Positions 47,044 through 55,969 of a stretch of DNA of 64,000 nucleotides are shown piece by piece. A program made the translations under genes and the position numbers. Numbering within the stretch: the first letter of the stretch is position 1; every line of letters starts with the position of its first letter. The notes beneath the pieces are model-generated. The model was not told where the DNA came from, did not search any database, and saw nothing but the letters and a program-made list of their open reading frames with translations. Location: the NCBI RefSeq assembly GCF_000974445.1, contig NZ_BBOJ01000027.1:62001-126000 (forward strand), given 5' to 3'. Source of the DNA: Lentzea aerocolonigenes (GTDB taxonomy: Bacteria; Actinomycetota; Actinomycetes; Mycobacteriales; Pseudonocardiaceae).

Positions 47044-48015
47044 TTACATCGCTTGGGCGAGCGAGACCGCGAACCGCCCCTCGGTATCGGTCCACCACCG
47101 GTGCAACGAGAACCCGCCCTCGTCCAGCTCCCGGCGCACCCCGTCCTCGCGGAACTTCGCCGACACCTCGGTGCGCAGCTCCTCCCCCGCGTGGAACTCC
47201 ACGGTCAGCCCCAGGTCCGCGAGCGTCACCCGCATGTCCCGCCGGGCGCGCAGGCGCATCTCGATCCATTCCTGCTCGGCGTTCCACAACGCCACGTGCT
47301 CGAACGCCTCGACGTCGAAGTCGCCGCCGACCTCGCGGTTCAGCACGTTCAGCACGTTGCGGTTGAACTCCGCCGTGACGCCCTGCGCGTCGTCGTACGC
47401 GCGCACCAGCGTCTCCTCGTCCTTCACGAGGTCCGTGCCGAGCAGCAGCCACTCCCCCGGCTCCAGCACGTCGCGAACCGTGCGGAGGAACTTCTCCCGC
47501 TCCTCCGGGATCAGGTTGCCGATCGTGCCGCCCAGGAACGCCACCAGGCGCGGCGACTCACCGGGCAGCAGCGCGAGGTGCTGCGTGAAGTCGCCGACCA
47601 CGCCGTGCACGCGCAGGCCGGGGTAGTCCGCCATGATCGCGTGGGCCGCGTCCGTCAGCGCCGACGCCGAGACGTCCTGCGGCACGAACTCCTGGAGCGT
47701 GCCGTGTTCCCGCAACGCGCTCAGCAGCAACCGCGTCTTCTCCGACGAGCCGGACCCCAGCTCCACGAGCGAGTGCGCACCCGTGGTCGCCGCGATCTCG
47801 CCCGCGCGGTCGGCGAGCACCTCGCGTTCGGCGCGGGTCGGGTAGTACTCGGGCAGGCGGGTGATGTCCTCGAACAGCTCGCTGCCCACGGCGTCGTAGA
47901 ACCACTTCGGCGAGACCCACTTGGGGTCCGCGGTCAGTCCGGCGCGCACGTCGGCACGTAGCGCGTGTGCGGCGTCCTCCGGTTTGAGATGAACGTCCAG
48001 CACCGGCTCGGTCAT
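47044..48015 (-). CDS. egtD: L-histidine N-alpha-methyltransferase EgtD
   Basis: EgtD trimethylates histidine to hercynine with S-adenosylmethionine, the first dedicated step of ergothioneine synthesis. The 323-residue product has the AdoMet loop SLVELGSGSSEKTRLLL and the substrate-site segment LVAFLGGTIGNLIPEERE. ATG at 48015 overlaps the egtC stop by 4 nt. Last gene of the egtABCD operon. Confidence 0.96.
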   Translation of the reverse strand: MTEPVLDVHLKPEDAAHALRADVRAGLTADPKWVSPKWFYDAVGSELFEDITRLPEYYPTRAEREVLADRAGEIAATTGAHSLVELGSGSSEKTRLLLSALREHGTLQEFVPQDVSASALTDAAHAIMADYPGLRVHGVVGDFTQHLALLPGESPRLVAFLGGTIGNLIPEEREKFLRTVRDVLEPGEWLLLGTDLVKDEETLVRAYDDAQGVTAEFNRNVLNVLNREVGGDFDVEAFEHVALWNAEQEWIEMRLRARRDMRVTLADLGLTVEFHAGEELRTEVSAKFREDGVRRELDEGGFSLHRWWTDTEGRFAVSLAQAM

Positions 48016-48737
48016 ATCGGTTGAACCTCCACAGTGGATGGAGCAGCGGTGACCACGTGCCGGTCGGGGATCTCCCACCAGTCCGGGTCGTCGTCCAGCG
48101 GTTCGGACGCGAGCGTCACGCTCTGTCCTTTTTCGAGCACCCACAGAGCGTGTGTCCACGTGGTGCCCACGAGCACGTCTCCGTTGGTCAGCAAGAAGTT
48201 CAGGCGCGACTTGGGTGCCGCGTCCGCAACCTCTTGCACGAGTTCAACAAGCGTTCGGGCCGGGTTCTTCCCGGTCTCCAGTCTTCGTCGCAGCACCGTC
48301 CACAACAGCGCGGAGTCGGTCGGCGCGTCCATGGTCAGCAGGTCGGTGACGTCCAGCATCTTCGCCAGGCCCGCCACGGTGTGCGGCCAGCCGTCCACGC
48401 GGCCGTTGTGACTGAACAGCCAGGTGCCGTCGGTGAACGGCGCGCACGCCGCGTCGGCCACGGGCATGCCGGAAGTCGCGCTGCGCACCGCGGCGAGCAA
48501 CGCCGTCGTCTCCGTCGAGGCGAGCTGGCGCAGGTTCGCGTCGCTCCACAACGTGCCGGCGCGCCGGTACCGCACGGGGCCGGGGAACCATCCGACGCCG
48601 TAGCCGTCGACGTTGACGGTTCCCCCTGCCCGCATGTCCTTCGGCGCGTACGACTGGTGTTCCAGCGAGTGCGGTGCGTCGTAGAGCAGCCTGGCCAAGG
48701 GCACGGCGGGGCCGAGGTAAGCCAGATGGCGGCACAT
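48012..48737 (-). CDS. egtC: Gamma-glutamyl-hercynylcysteine sulfoxide hydrolase EgtC
   Basis: A class II glutamine amidotransferase-like enzyme that removes the gamma-glutamyl group from the EgtB product. The catalytic Cys follows Met1 (MCRHLAYLGP), as in all members, and GYGVGWFPG and LFSHNGRVDGW are typical. 241 residues. Three nt separate it from the egtB stop, and it overlaps egtD. Confidence 0.95.
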   Translation of the reverse strand: MCRHLAYLGPAVPLARLLYDAPHSLEHQSYAPKDMRAGGTVNVDGYGVGWFPGPVRYRRAGTLWSDANLRQLASTETTALLAAVRSATSGMPVADAACAPFTDGTWLFSHNGRVDGWPHTVAGLAKMLDVTDLLTMDAPTDSALLWTVLRRRLETGKNPARTLVELVQEVADAAPKSRLNFLLTNGDVLVGTTWTHALWVLEKGQSVTLASEPLDDDPDWWEIPDRHVVTAAPSTVEVQPI

Positions 48738-48740
48738 CTG

Positions 48741-50030
48741 TCAGGCGTCCCTGGCGCAGCGGAAGCCGGAGAAGATCTGCCTTCTGATCGGGTAGTCCCA
48801 GTTGCGGAACGTCGAGCGGATCGCGGACCTGTCGGTGCCGAACGAGCCACCGCGCAGCACCTTGTAGTCCGGCCCGAAGAACACCTCCGAGTACTCGCGG
48901 TACGGGAAGGCCTCGAAGCCCGGGTACGGGTGGAAGTCCGTCGACGTCCACTCCCAGACGTCACCGATCAGCTGGTGCACGCCTGCCGGAGACGCACCCG
49001 CCGGGTACGCGCCGGCCGGGGCCGGGCGCAGGTGGCGCTGGTCGAGGTTCGCGTGGATCTCGGCCGGTTCCTCGTCGCCCCACGGATAGCGGCGCGAGGT
49101 CCGCGTCGCCGGGTCGAAGCGGGCCGCCTTCTCCCACTCCGCCTCGGTCGGCAGGCGCTTGCCCACCCACGTCGCGTACGCCTGGGCCTCGTGGAAGCAC
49201 ACGTGCACCACGGGTTCGTCCGGCACGATCGGCTCGGTCACACCGAACGCGGTGCGGCTGAACGAGTTCCCCTCGCGGTGCCAGAACCGCGGGCCGGTCA
49301 GCTTCGCCGTGGTGCGGTGCTCCCAGCCCGCCTCCGTCCACAGGCGACGGTCGTCGTAGCCGCCGGCGAGGACGAACTCGGCGTACTCGGCGTTCGTGAC
49401 CGGGGTGGTGTCGATGAAGAACGAGTCGACGTGGACGGCGTGCGCGGGACGTTCGTTGTCCAACGCCCACGGTTCGTCCGACGTGCCCATCTCGAACGGT
49501 CCACCCGGGATGAACGCTTCCGTTGCGGCGACGAGGTTTCCGCGCGGTGGTGCGGGTGCGCGCAGGACGGGTCCGCCGGTGCGCAGCTGGTGCGTGGCGA
49601 GCATCGTCTCGTCGTGCTGCTGCTCGTGCTGCACGATCATGCCGAACGCGAAGGCGTTCTCGACGAGCCGGCGGCCCTCCAGCGGCACCTTCTCCAGCAC
49701 GTCGAACACCTTGCCGCGCACGTCCCCGACGTACTGGCGGGCCTCGCGGGGGTTGAGCAGCGGTAACTCCGGCCGGACGCTGCGGCCGTACTTGAACGCG
49801 TCGTAGTACTCGTCGATGTCGCTGCGGACCGGTTCACGACCTCCGACGTCGCGAACGAGCCACAGCTCCTCCTGGTTGCCGATGTGCGCCAGGTCCCAGA
49901 CCAGTGGCGACATCAGCTTCGAGTGCTGCCGGACGAGGTCGTGCTCGTCGACGGCATCGGTCAAGGCGGTGGAACGCGCGCGCGAACGCAACAGTTCCTC
50001 CGCCACGTGCTCGCGGAGTTCTTCTGTCAC
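48741..50030 (-). CDS. egtB: Ergothioneine sulfoxide synthase EgtB
   Basis: A non-haem iron enzyme that joins gamma-glutamylcysteine to hercynine with oxygen. The 429-residue product has a DinB-like N-terminal part with the metal ligands in QHEQQHDE (about residues 134-141). The C-terminal FGE-sulfatase domain (EMGTSDEPWALDNERP, RLPTEAEWEKAARFDP, RGGSFGTDRSAIRSTFRNW) binds substrate. GTG at 50030 overlaps the egtA stop by 4 nt. Confidence 0.96.
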   Translation of the reverse strand: MTEELREHVAEELLRSRARSTALTDAVDEHDLVRQHSKLMSPLVWDLAHIGNQEELWLVRDVGGREPVRSDIDEYYDAFKYGRSVRPELPLLNPREARQYVGDVRGKVFDVLEKVPLEGRRLVENAFAFGMIVQHEQQHDETMLATHQLRTGGPVLRAPAPPRGNLVAATEAFIPGGPFEMGTSDEPWALDNERPAHAVHVDSFFIDTTPVTNAEYAEFVLAGGYDDRRLWTEAGWEHRTTAKLTGPRFWHREGNSFSRTAFGVTEPIVPDEPVVHVCFHEAQAYATWVGKRLPTEAEWEKAARFDPATRTSRRYPWGDEEPAEIHANLDQRHLRPAPAGAYPAGASPAGVHQLIGDVWEWTSTDFHPYPGFEAFPYREYSEVFFGPDYKVLRGGSFGTDRSAIRSTFRNWDYPIRRQIFSGFRCARDA

Positions 50031-51226
50031 AGCTTCCCCTCAAGCTCCCGGCTGATGGTGCTGATCTGATCCTGAGAAAGACCGGTGCGGTGCAACGCCT
50101 CGATGCCGAGCGCGACGACGTCCTCCGCCGCTCTGGCAATGCGTTCGTCCGCCATCCCGTGCCGTGCGGCGACGAGCCACCGCCCGGCGGCCCGTTCCGT
50201 CGCCGCCAGCACACCGTCCACAACGGACGGGTCGCTGAACAGCGCCACGAGCAGCGCACTCGGCGCTATCCACCCGCCAGGCGCGGGCGTGTCCAGATAT
50301 CTGATCTCGATGTACCCGCGCGGCCGCACCGGCGGGAACATCGTGGTGAGGTGGTAGTCGAGGTCGTCGCTCGTGGGGCTGCGGTCGAGCGCCCCGTCGA
50401 TCCACTCGGCGAACGTCAGCGGGCGCGGCGGAACCCAGCTCTGGCTCGGCCCGCGCACGACGATCACCGGGGTGTCGATGACGCGTTTCGCGTAGACGGC
50501 GGCCGGATCGGCGCACACAGCACTGGGTCTGGTGCGCACGGGATCCGTGCCGTAGAGCGTCCGCATGCGCGCCGACGCCCAGTCCTCGTGCATCCCGCCG
50601 ATGCTCGGCGAGTTCGCGAACAACGCGATCAGCACGGGCCCGAGCTGGTGCACGGCCGCCCATCTGTCCTTGAGGTGCTTCTCCTCACCGAAGTCGAGGC
50701 ACACCTGCAGCCCGGCGGTGTTGCACATCATCGCGATGCCGTCGCCGCCGACGTGGCTGAACGCGTGCTCCATCGCGGCGTACCGGGGCACCTGCAGCAT
50801 GCGCGTGGGGCTGCGGTGCTGGTCAGCGCCCCGGTCGCCGAGCACGAGACCGTGGTCCGCCAGCATGGCGGTGAGATGGGAGATGTCCTGCGCGACCGTG
50901 CGGAAGAGGTCCGGGAGGCTGGTGCAGGGAGGAGTCGAGATCTCGACCTGCCCGCCCGGTTCGACGGTCAGCGGGGTGCCGCTCGGAAGCGGCCTCTGGG
51001 GGCTGTCTGGAACGAGAGTCGGTGGTGCGTGCTCGCCGAGGGCGGCGGCGAGTCGTCGTCGATCGAGGACCTGGGCAGGGTCTTCGGCGTGGTGCACGGT
51101 CCACTCGAGCTCCACGCCGAACAGCCTCGGAGGGCCGTGTTTGAAACAGACCGAGGCGACGTAAGCCTCGGCCTCGGCGCGGTCGGCGAACCTCGCCGGC
51201 GCCGGTTGATTACGCAACGCAGTCAC
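50027..51226 (-). CDS. egtA: Glutamate-cysteine ligase EgtA
   Basis: Makes gamma-glutamylcysteine for EgtB. The 399-residue product is of the GCS2 type: LFGVELEWTVHHAEDP at the start, VEPGGQVEISTPPC near residue 95 and YIEIRYLDTPAPGGWIAP near 300. GTG at 51226 (VTALRNQPAP) is the family-consistent start. First gene of the operon. No egtE (PLP lyase) is in the window, so the last step must be encoded elsewhere. Confidence 0.95.
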   Translation of the reverse strand: MTALRNQPAPARFADRAEAEAYVASVCFKHGPPRLFGVELEWTVHHAEDPAQVLDRRRLAAALGEHAPPTLVPDSPQRPLPSGTPLTVEPGGQVEISTPPCTSLPDLFRTVAQDISHLTAMLADHGLVLGDRGADQHRSPTRMLQVPRYAAMEHAFSHVGGDGIAMMCNTAGLQVCLDFGEEKHLKDRWAAVHQLGPVLIALFANSPSIGGMHEDWASARMRTLYGTDPVRTRPSAVCADPAAVYAKRVIDTPVIVVRGPSQSWVPPRPLTFAEWIDGALDRSPTSDDLDYHLTTMFPPVRPRGYIEIRYLDTPAPGGWIAPSALLVALFSDPSVVDGVLAATERAAGRWLVAARHGMADERIARAAEDVVALGIEALHRTGLSQDQISTISRELEGKL

Positions 51227-51345
51227 GCTGCCACACTCCCCGTGATCGTCTGGCCCGTTCGACGCTACACGCGGGGTCTGACAGTTGCACGGGTTGAAAA
51301 CCTTACAGATCAAGGGTTGCCCGTACGCACGCGTGCACACGAGCG

Positions 51346-51846
51346 TCAACCCACGGGTGGCGGCCCGAGCAGTTCGATCGAGTGCAGCGCTGCGGCGTGA
51401 CCCAGCGCGGCCGGATCGATCACGGGCGGTGAAGGCAGTACGCGTGCCCGTGCCGGCTCCCCCACCGCCGACGCGAAGTCCTCGAACCCGGACGGCGTGG
51501 TGATCTGCAGCGCCCGCAACGGCTCGCCCGCGTCGACGACGAACGTGTGCGGCAACCCTGCGGGCAGCAACACGAAGTCACCCGGCCCGGCGGTGAACTT
51601 CTCGCCGTCGCAGCGGAACTCCGCGCCACCCGACAGCACGTAGAACAGCTCGTCCTCGACCAGGTGCCGGTGCAGCGGGGGCGCGAAGCCGGGCGGGTTC
51701 AGGAACTCGACGACGGTGAGCTTGCCGCCGGTCTGCGCGCCGCCCGCCTTCGTGGTCATCAGGCTGCCCAGGAACCAGACCGCCTCGCCCTCGTCGGCAC
51801 GGGTGAGATAGGGGCGCATGATCGCCTCCAAATTAGCCAGACTCAT
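51346..51846 (-). CDS. Cupin-domain protein
   Basis: A 166-residue single cupin: metal ligands in PPLHRHLVEDELFYVLSGG and GLPHTFVVD (His and Glu in the usual pattern). Function unknown; many are sugar or quercetin-type dioxygenase relatives, or simple sensors. It is transcribed away from the TetR gene at 51881, with a palindrome in the 34-bp gap, so it is probably the regulator's target. Confidence 0.85.
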   Translation of the reverse strand: MSLANLEAIMRPYLTRADEGEAVWFLGSLMTTKAGGAQTGGKLTVVEFLNPPGFAPPLHRHLVEDELFYVLSGGAEFRCDGEKFTAGPGDFVLLPAGLPHTFVVDAGEPLRALQITTPSGFEDFASAVGEPARARVLPSPPVIDPAALGHAAALHSIELLGPPPVG

Positions 51847-51849
51847 GGT

Positions 51850-51868
51850 CTAGTGAATATGCCACTAG
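51850..51868. promoter_or_regulatory. TetR operator-like palindrome
   Basis: CTAGTG and CACTAG are perfect inverted half-sites 7 bp apart, in the 34-bp space between the divergent cupin and TetR genes. The close packing suggests both genes are controlled from this site. Confidence 0.65.
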
Positions 51869-51880
51869 TATGACCGAACT

Positions 51881-52516
51881 GTGGGCGACGTCAAGAAGCG
51901 CGAGTACAAGTCGCAGGTCCGCGAGGAGGGTGCGCGGCGCACCAGGCAGGCGGTCGTGGCCGCGGCGGCGGAGCTGTTCGTGGCGCGCGGGTACGGCGGC
52001 ACCTCACTGAACGACGTCGCCAAGGCCGCGGGTGTCTCCCGGCCGACGGTCTTCGCCGCGTTCGGGTCCAAGCCCTCCCTGCTCAGCGAGGTGCTGGACG
52101 AGGCGCTGGCGGGCGACGACGAACCGGTGCCCGTGCGCGACCGGCCGTGGTTCCGGCCCGTCTGGGACGCGCGGTCCCCCGCCGCGGTGCTCGACGCCTA
52201 CGCCGACGTGTGCGTGCTCATCGGCGGCCGGGCCGCCGGGCTGTTCGAGGCGGTGCGGCAGGCGGCCGACGACGCCCCGGAGGCGGCGGAGCTGTGGGCG
52301 ACGCTGCTGCGCAACCGCCGTGCCGGTGCGGCGATGGCGGTCGAGCAGGCGGGCAGGCTCGGGCCGCTGGCCTGCGACCTCGACACCGCGATCGACGTGG
52401 TGTGGCTCTACAACGACCCGGCGCACTACGCGTCGCTCGTCGACCAGCGCGGCTGGCCAGTGGCCAAGTTCCGCGACTGGCTCGCGCGCAGCATGAAACG
52501 GGCGGTCCTCAGCTGA
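51881..52516 (+). CDS. TetR-family transcriptional regulator
   Basis: A 211-residue repressor. Its N-terminal helix-turn-helix (AAAELFVARGYGGTSLNDVAKAAGVSRPTVFAAFGSK) is typical of TetR. A C-terminal ligand-binding region follows (about 90-205), rich in Ala/Arg. GTG at 51881 lies close to the operator palindrome, supporting autorepression and control of the cupin. The gene ends inside a 28-bp palindrome at 52499-52526. Confidence 0.88.
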   Translation: MGDVKKREYKSQVREEGARRTRQAVVAAAAELFVARGYGGTSLNDVAKAAGVSRPTVFAAFGSKPSLLSEVLDEALAGDDEPVPVRDRPWFRPVWDARSPAAVLDAYADVCVLIGGRAAGLFEAVRQAADDAPEAAELWATLLRNRRAGAAMAVEQAGRLGPLACDLDTAIDVVWLYNDPAHYASLVDQRGWPVAKFRDWLARSMKRAVLS

Positions 52517-52526
52517 GGACCGCCCG
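52499..52526. terminator. Palindromic terminator at TetR end
   Basis: A perfect 28-bp palindrome (CGGGCGGTCCTCAG and complement, no loop) containing the TetR stop, between convergent genes. It probably serves both directions. Confidence 0.65.
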
Positions 52527-52540
52527 CTCGCGCTCAATAA

Positions 52541-55492
52541 TCACGTCCTGGCGTTCGACCGCCCGCGCAGCACGGTGTTGCCCGTGGACGCGTTCTTGAT
52601 GGCCGTCTCGATCTGAGCCATCGTCGACGACGACGTGATCCCCGGAACCGTCGCGGTGTTCAACGCGTACAACGTGAACGTGTACGGGTTGGTCGAGCCA
52701 CCGGGACACGGCCCGAAGAACTTCTGCGAGTTCGCTCCGGACCCCATCGCCTTCTGCTTCGCCCCACCCTGACCGGGCACGGTGAAGCCCGCTCCGAGGT
52801 TCTCCGGCAACGAGGACGTGGCAGCCGGGATGTCCCAGATCGCCCAGTGCAGCTTGTTGCCGTTGTTCACCCGGTCCGCGAACACGATGGCGTACCCGGC
52901 GGCACCGGTGGAAGCACCCCACGCCAACGGCGGTGACGGGTCCTGGCCCGCCACGCCGTCACCCGCGCACGTGTACTTGGCCGGGATCATCGCGTCGTCC
53001 GCGAACGCCGAGGACGTCAGCTTGAAACCGCCGCCGCCTCCGCCCGAGTACTGGATGTCGATCAGCAGGATCCGGTCGTTGTTCGCGGTGCCGTCCTTGT
53101 CCGTGGACGTGGTCAGCCAGATGTCGCCGTCGTGGTCGACCTCGACCGTGCGCAGACGGTTGTAGGTGCCCTGGAAGTACACCTTCTGGTCGACCAGCGT
53201 GTCGCCGTCGATCCGCATCCGGTAGACCCGCTGACCGACCGTCGTGGCCACGAACACGTGGTCGTTGATGATCGTCAGACCGGACGGCGACGCCTGGGAC
53301 GTCGACCAGGTCTTCTTCGGCGCGATGTAACCGGAGCAGCTGCCCGAGGTCCCCTCGCAGAACGGGTAACCGTAGTTGCCGCCCTTGGTGATCAGGTTGA
53401 CCTCGTCCTGCGTGGAGTCGCCGAACTCCGACTCCCACAGCCGGCCCTTCGAGTCGAAGTCCAGGCCCTGCGGGTTGCGGTGGCCGAAGGACCAGACGGC
53501 GTTGCCGAACGGGTTGTCCGACGGGATCGAGCCGTCGAGGTTGATGCGCAGGATCTTGCCGTTGAGCGAGTTCTTGTTCTGCGGGTTGTTGTCCGGGTTC
53601 TGCGCGTCACCGACCGAGATGTACAGCTTGCCGTCCACCGGGCCGTACCGCAGGCGACCACCGTTGTGGTAGCGGTTCTTCGCCATGCCCTGCAACAGGA
53701 TCTGGTACGAGCTCTGCACCAGCGCGCCGTTCTCGTACTTGATCCGGATGACGCGGTTGCCCTCGGACGCGGTGTGGTAGACGTACAGCCAGTGGTCGGT
53801 CGCGAACGACGGCGAGACCTCCAGGCCGAGCAGGCCGCCCTCACCGTTCGTGCCGACGGCCTGGCTGATCTTGCCGGCCAGCGTCTTCTGCCCGCTCTTG
53901 GTGAGCCGGTAGATGTTGAACGTGTTGCGCTCGCTGAACAACGCCGAACCGTCCGGCAGGAACACCACGCCCCACGCGACGTCGACGCCGGACGCGATCG
54001 TGGACACCGCGCCGGGCTCGGGCGTCCCGGACGGCCCACCGGCCGCCGGGGTCACCTTGATCTCGTTGGACAGCCCCGACTTGTTGCCCTTGGCGTCCTT
54101 GGCGAGGACCCGGAACGCGTACTCGGTGCCGGTGGTCAGCCCGGCCACGGTCGCCGAGGTGGCGTTGCCGTCGGCGGACTGCTTGACCTCGCCGTTGACG
54201 TAGATGTCGTACCCGGTGACGCCCACGTTGTCCGTGGAGGCGTTCCAGGCGATGTCGACGCTCGTCGCGGTCTTTCCGGTCGTGCGCAGGTTGCCGGGCA
54301 CCGTCGGCGCCTCGGTGTCCGGCGGGGCGGGCTGCGTGCGGCCGGGCACGTTGTTGGAGGCCTGAGAGACGTTGCCCGCCGCGTCCTTCGCGATCACGGT
54401 CCAGTCGTACTCGGTGTCGGGCTGCAGGCCGGTCGCGGTCGCCTGGAGCACGTTGCCGACGCTCGTGACGTGCTGGCCGTGCTGGTAGACGTCGTAGCCG
54501 ACGACCCCGACGTTGTCCGTGGCCGCCTCCCACTTCAGCGACACGGTGGTGGACGTCGAGCTGACGAACTGCAGGTTCTTCGGCGGCGACGGGGGCTCGT
54601 TGTCGACCGGGCCGACCAGCACGGCGGACAGCTTGTCCGCGTTCGGGCCGCCGTTCGCGGTCGTCGCGGTCGCCTTGATCTTGTTCGCGCCCGCGTGCAG
54701 CGTGACCCTCGCGGTCCGCGTCTGCCACGTCGTCCACGCGCCGGTGCCGGGGAACGACACGGTCTGCGGGCTCGCGCCGTCCACGGTCACCGAGACCGGG
54801 CGGTCCGTCGTCGTGCCGTTGGCGTACCGGAACGTGAGCTCGTGCTCACCGCCCTGGTCCGCGTTGATCGTGTACTCGACGGACGAACCCACGACGTTGT
54901 CGTAGTTCACGAAACCGGTGCCGGAGAAGCCCGCGTGGTTGGACTCCACGACGCCCTGGGAGATCGTCGCGTTCTCGGCCTCCTGCTCCAGGGCCGCCGC
55001 GGCGGTCTCCTCGACCTCCACGTAGTCGAGGTTCGGCCCACCCGTGGCACCCGTCGACGTGAGCCTGATCTTGTTCGAGCCGGCGTTCAGGCTGATCGTG
55101 TTCTCGACCGACGTCCACGTCGTCCACGCACCCGTGCCCGCGAAGGCGCGCTCGTCCACCGCGAGGCCGCCGTTGACGCTCACGTCGACCGGCCGGTTGT
55201 CCGCGGTTCCGTTGGCGTAGCGGAAGACCAGCTTCGCCTGACCCGCCTTCGACAACGTCACGGTGAACTCGACCGAGCTCCCCGCGACGTTGTCGAAGTT
55301 GACGAACCCCGTTCCGGAGAAGCCGGCGTGGTTCGACTCCACCACGCCCTGCGAGATCGTCGCGTTCTCCGCTTCGTACCGGACCGGCGCCGCGAGGGCC
55401 GACTCCGGTACCGACATCACTGCGATGGCTGTTGTGCAGGCAACACCCATCGTGCCGAGCGCGCGTAACGCCCGACCTCTGCTCGGTGCCAC
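52541..55492 (-). CDS. Secreted CBM-FN3-PQQ dehydrogenase-PEBP multidomain protein
   Basis: A 983-residue exported protein. The signal peptide is followed by two carbohydrate-binding (CBM6/35-like) modules with near-identical segments (EAENATISQGVVESNHAGFSG in both). Two fibronectin III domains (about 300-485) come next, then a soluble PQQ/sorbosone-dehydrogenase-type beta-propeller (DVAWGVVFLPDGSALFSERN; HNGGRLRYGPVDGKLYISVGD). A C-terminal PEBP/YbhB-like domain ends the protein (LHWAIWDIPAATSSLPENLG; FFGPCPGG). GTG at 55492 has GGGAGG before it. It likely oxidises a sugar at a polysaccharide surface (inference). Confidence 0.87.
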   Translation of the reverse strand: MAPSRGRALRALGTMGVACTTAIAVMSVPESALAAPVRYEAENATISQGVVESNHAGFSGTGFVNFDNVAGSSVEFTVTLSKAGQAKLVFRYANGTADNRPVDVSVNGGLAVDERAFAGTGAWTTWTSVENTISLNAGSNKIRLTSTGATGGPNLDYVEVEETAAAALEQEAENATISQGVVESNHAGFSGTGFVNYDNVVGSSVEYTINADQGGEHELTFRYANGTTTDRPVSVTVDGASPQTVSFPGTGAWTTWQTRTARVTLHAGANKIKATATTANGGPNADKLSAVLVGPVDNEPPSPPKNLQFVSSTSTTVSLKWEAATDNVGVVGYDVYQHGQHVTSVGNVLQATATGLQPDTEYDWTVIAKDAAGNVSQASNNVPGRTQPAPPDTEAPTVPGNLRTTGKTATSVDIAWNASTDNVGVTGYDIYVNGEVKQSADGNATSATVAGLTTGTEYAFRVLAKDAKGNKSGLSNEIKVTPAAGGPSGTPEPGAVSTIASGVDVAWGVVFLPDGSALFSERNTFNIYRLTKSGQKTLAGKISQAVGTNGEGGLLGLEVSPSFATDHWLYVYHTASEGNRVIRIKYENGALVQSSYQILLQGMAKNRYHNGGRLRYGPVDGKLYISVGDAQNPDNNPQNKNSLNGKILRINLDGSIPSDNPFGNAVWSFGHRNPQGLDFDSKGRLWESEFGDSTQDEVNLITKGGNYGYPFCEGTSGSCSGYIAPKKTWSTSQASPSGLTIINDHVFVATTVGQRVYRMRIDGDTLVDQKVYFQGTYNRLRTVEVDHDGDIWLTTSTDKDGTANNDRILLIDIQYSGGGGGGFKLTSSAFADDAMIPAKYTCAGDGVAGQDPSPPLAWGASTGAAGYAIVFADRVNNGNKLHWAIWDIPAATSSLPENLGAGFTVPGQGGAKQKAMGSGANSQKFFGPCPGGSTNPYTFTLYALNTATVPGITSSSTMAQIETAIKNASTGNTVLRGRSNART

Positions 55493-55663
55493 TGTTGTGC
55501 CTCCCACAAGACGGGTAGGGGGATCACTCAGAGCGGCGGCGGATTCAGTTATTGGATAGAAACTTTCCTATCTGTCGCGCAGATCACACCACCACGTGAC
55601 AAGTCCTGTCAACCCTTCGCCGACGTGCGGGAAAGCGCTTACCCAAGCCCGTGACGTGGCCCG

Positions 55664-55816
55664 TTACCGATCCCGGTTCTCCGCCAACGCGGCGATCAGG
55701 TCCGAGACCGTGCGACTGAGGAGCAGATCGACCACGTGGACGCCTGTGGACTCACGCCGCTGCCACCCCAGGCGCTCCGCGAGCGTCGACAGCTTGACGA
55801 AATCCTGCGTCTCCAT
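55664..55816 (-). CDS. Possible small protein of 50 residues
   Basis: Not recognised. From ATG at 55816 the product is METQDFVKLSTLAERLGWQ and then RRESTGVHVVDLLLSRTVSD, ending in ALAENRDR; third positions are G/C-biased. No good ribosome site is visible. It lies in a 477-bp interval between the large secreted protein and the AcnR-like regulator. Confidence 0.4.
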   Translation of the reverse strand: METQDFVKLSTLAERLGWQRRESTGVHVVDLLLSRTVSDLIAALAENRDR

Positions 55817-55914
55817 GGCGGAGGAGGATATTGGTGCCCGGAGGCCCGTCCGCGCAGGCCCGGCCGTTGATCCACACGAAAGGATCACGGCAGAAGATCA
55901 CACTGATGGACGTG

Positions 55915-55938
55915 TCCAATCCGTACGTACGGATTGGA
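55915..55938. promoter_or_regulatory. Perfect 24-bp operator palindrome before the AcnR-like gene
   Basis: TCCAATCCGTAC followed directly by its reverse complement GTACGGATTGGA, ending 31 bp before the regulator start. This is the expected form of a TetR-family operator and indicates autorepression. Confidence 0.8.
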
Positions 55939-55969
55939 TTTCCCACCCTCCTCCTGACACCATCTACAG

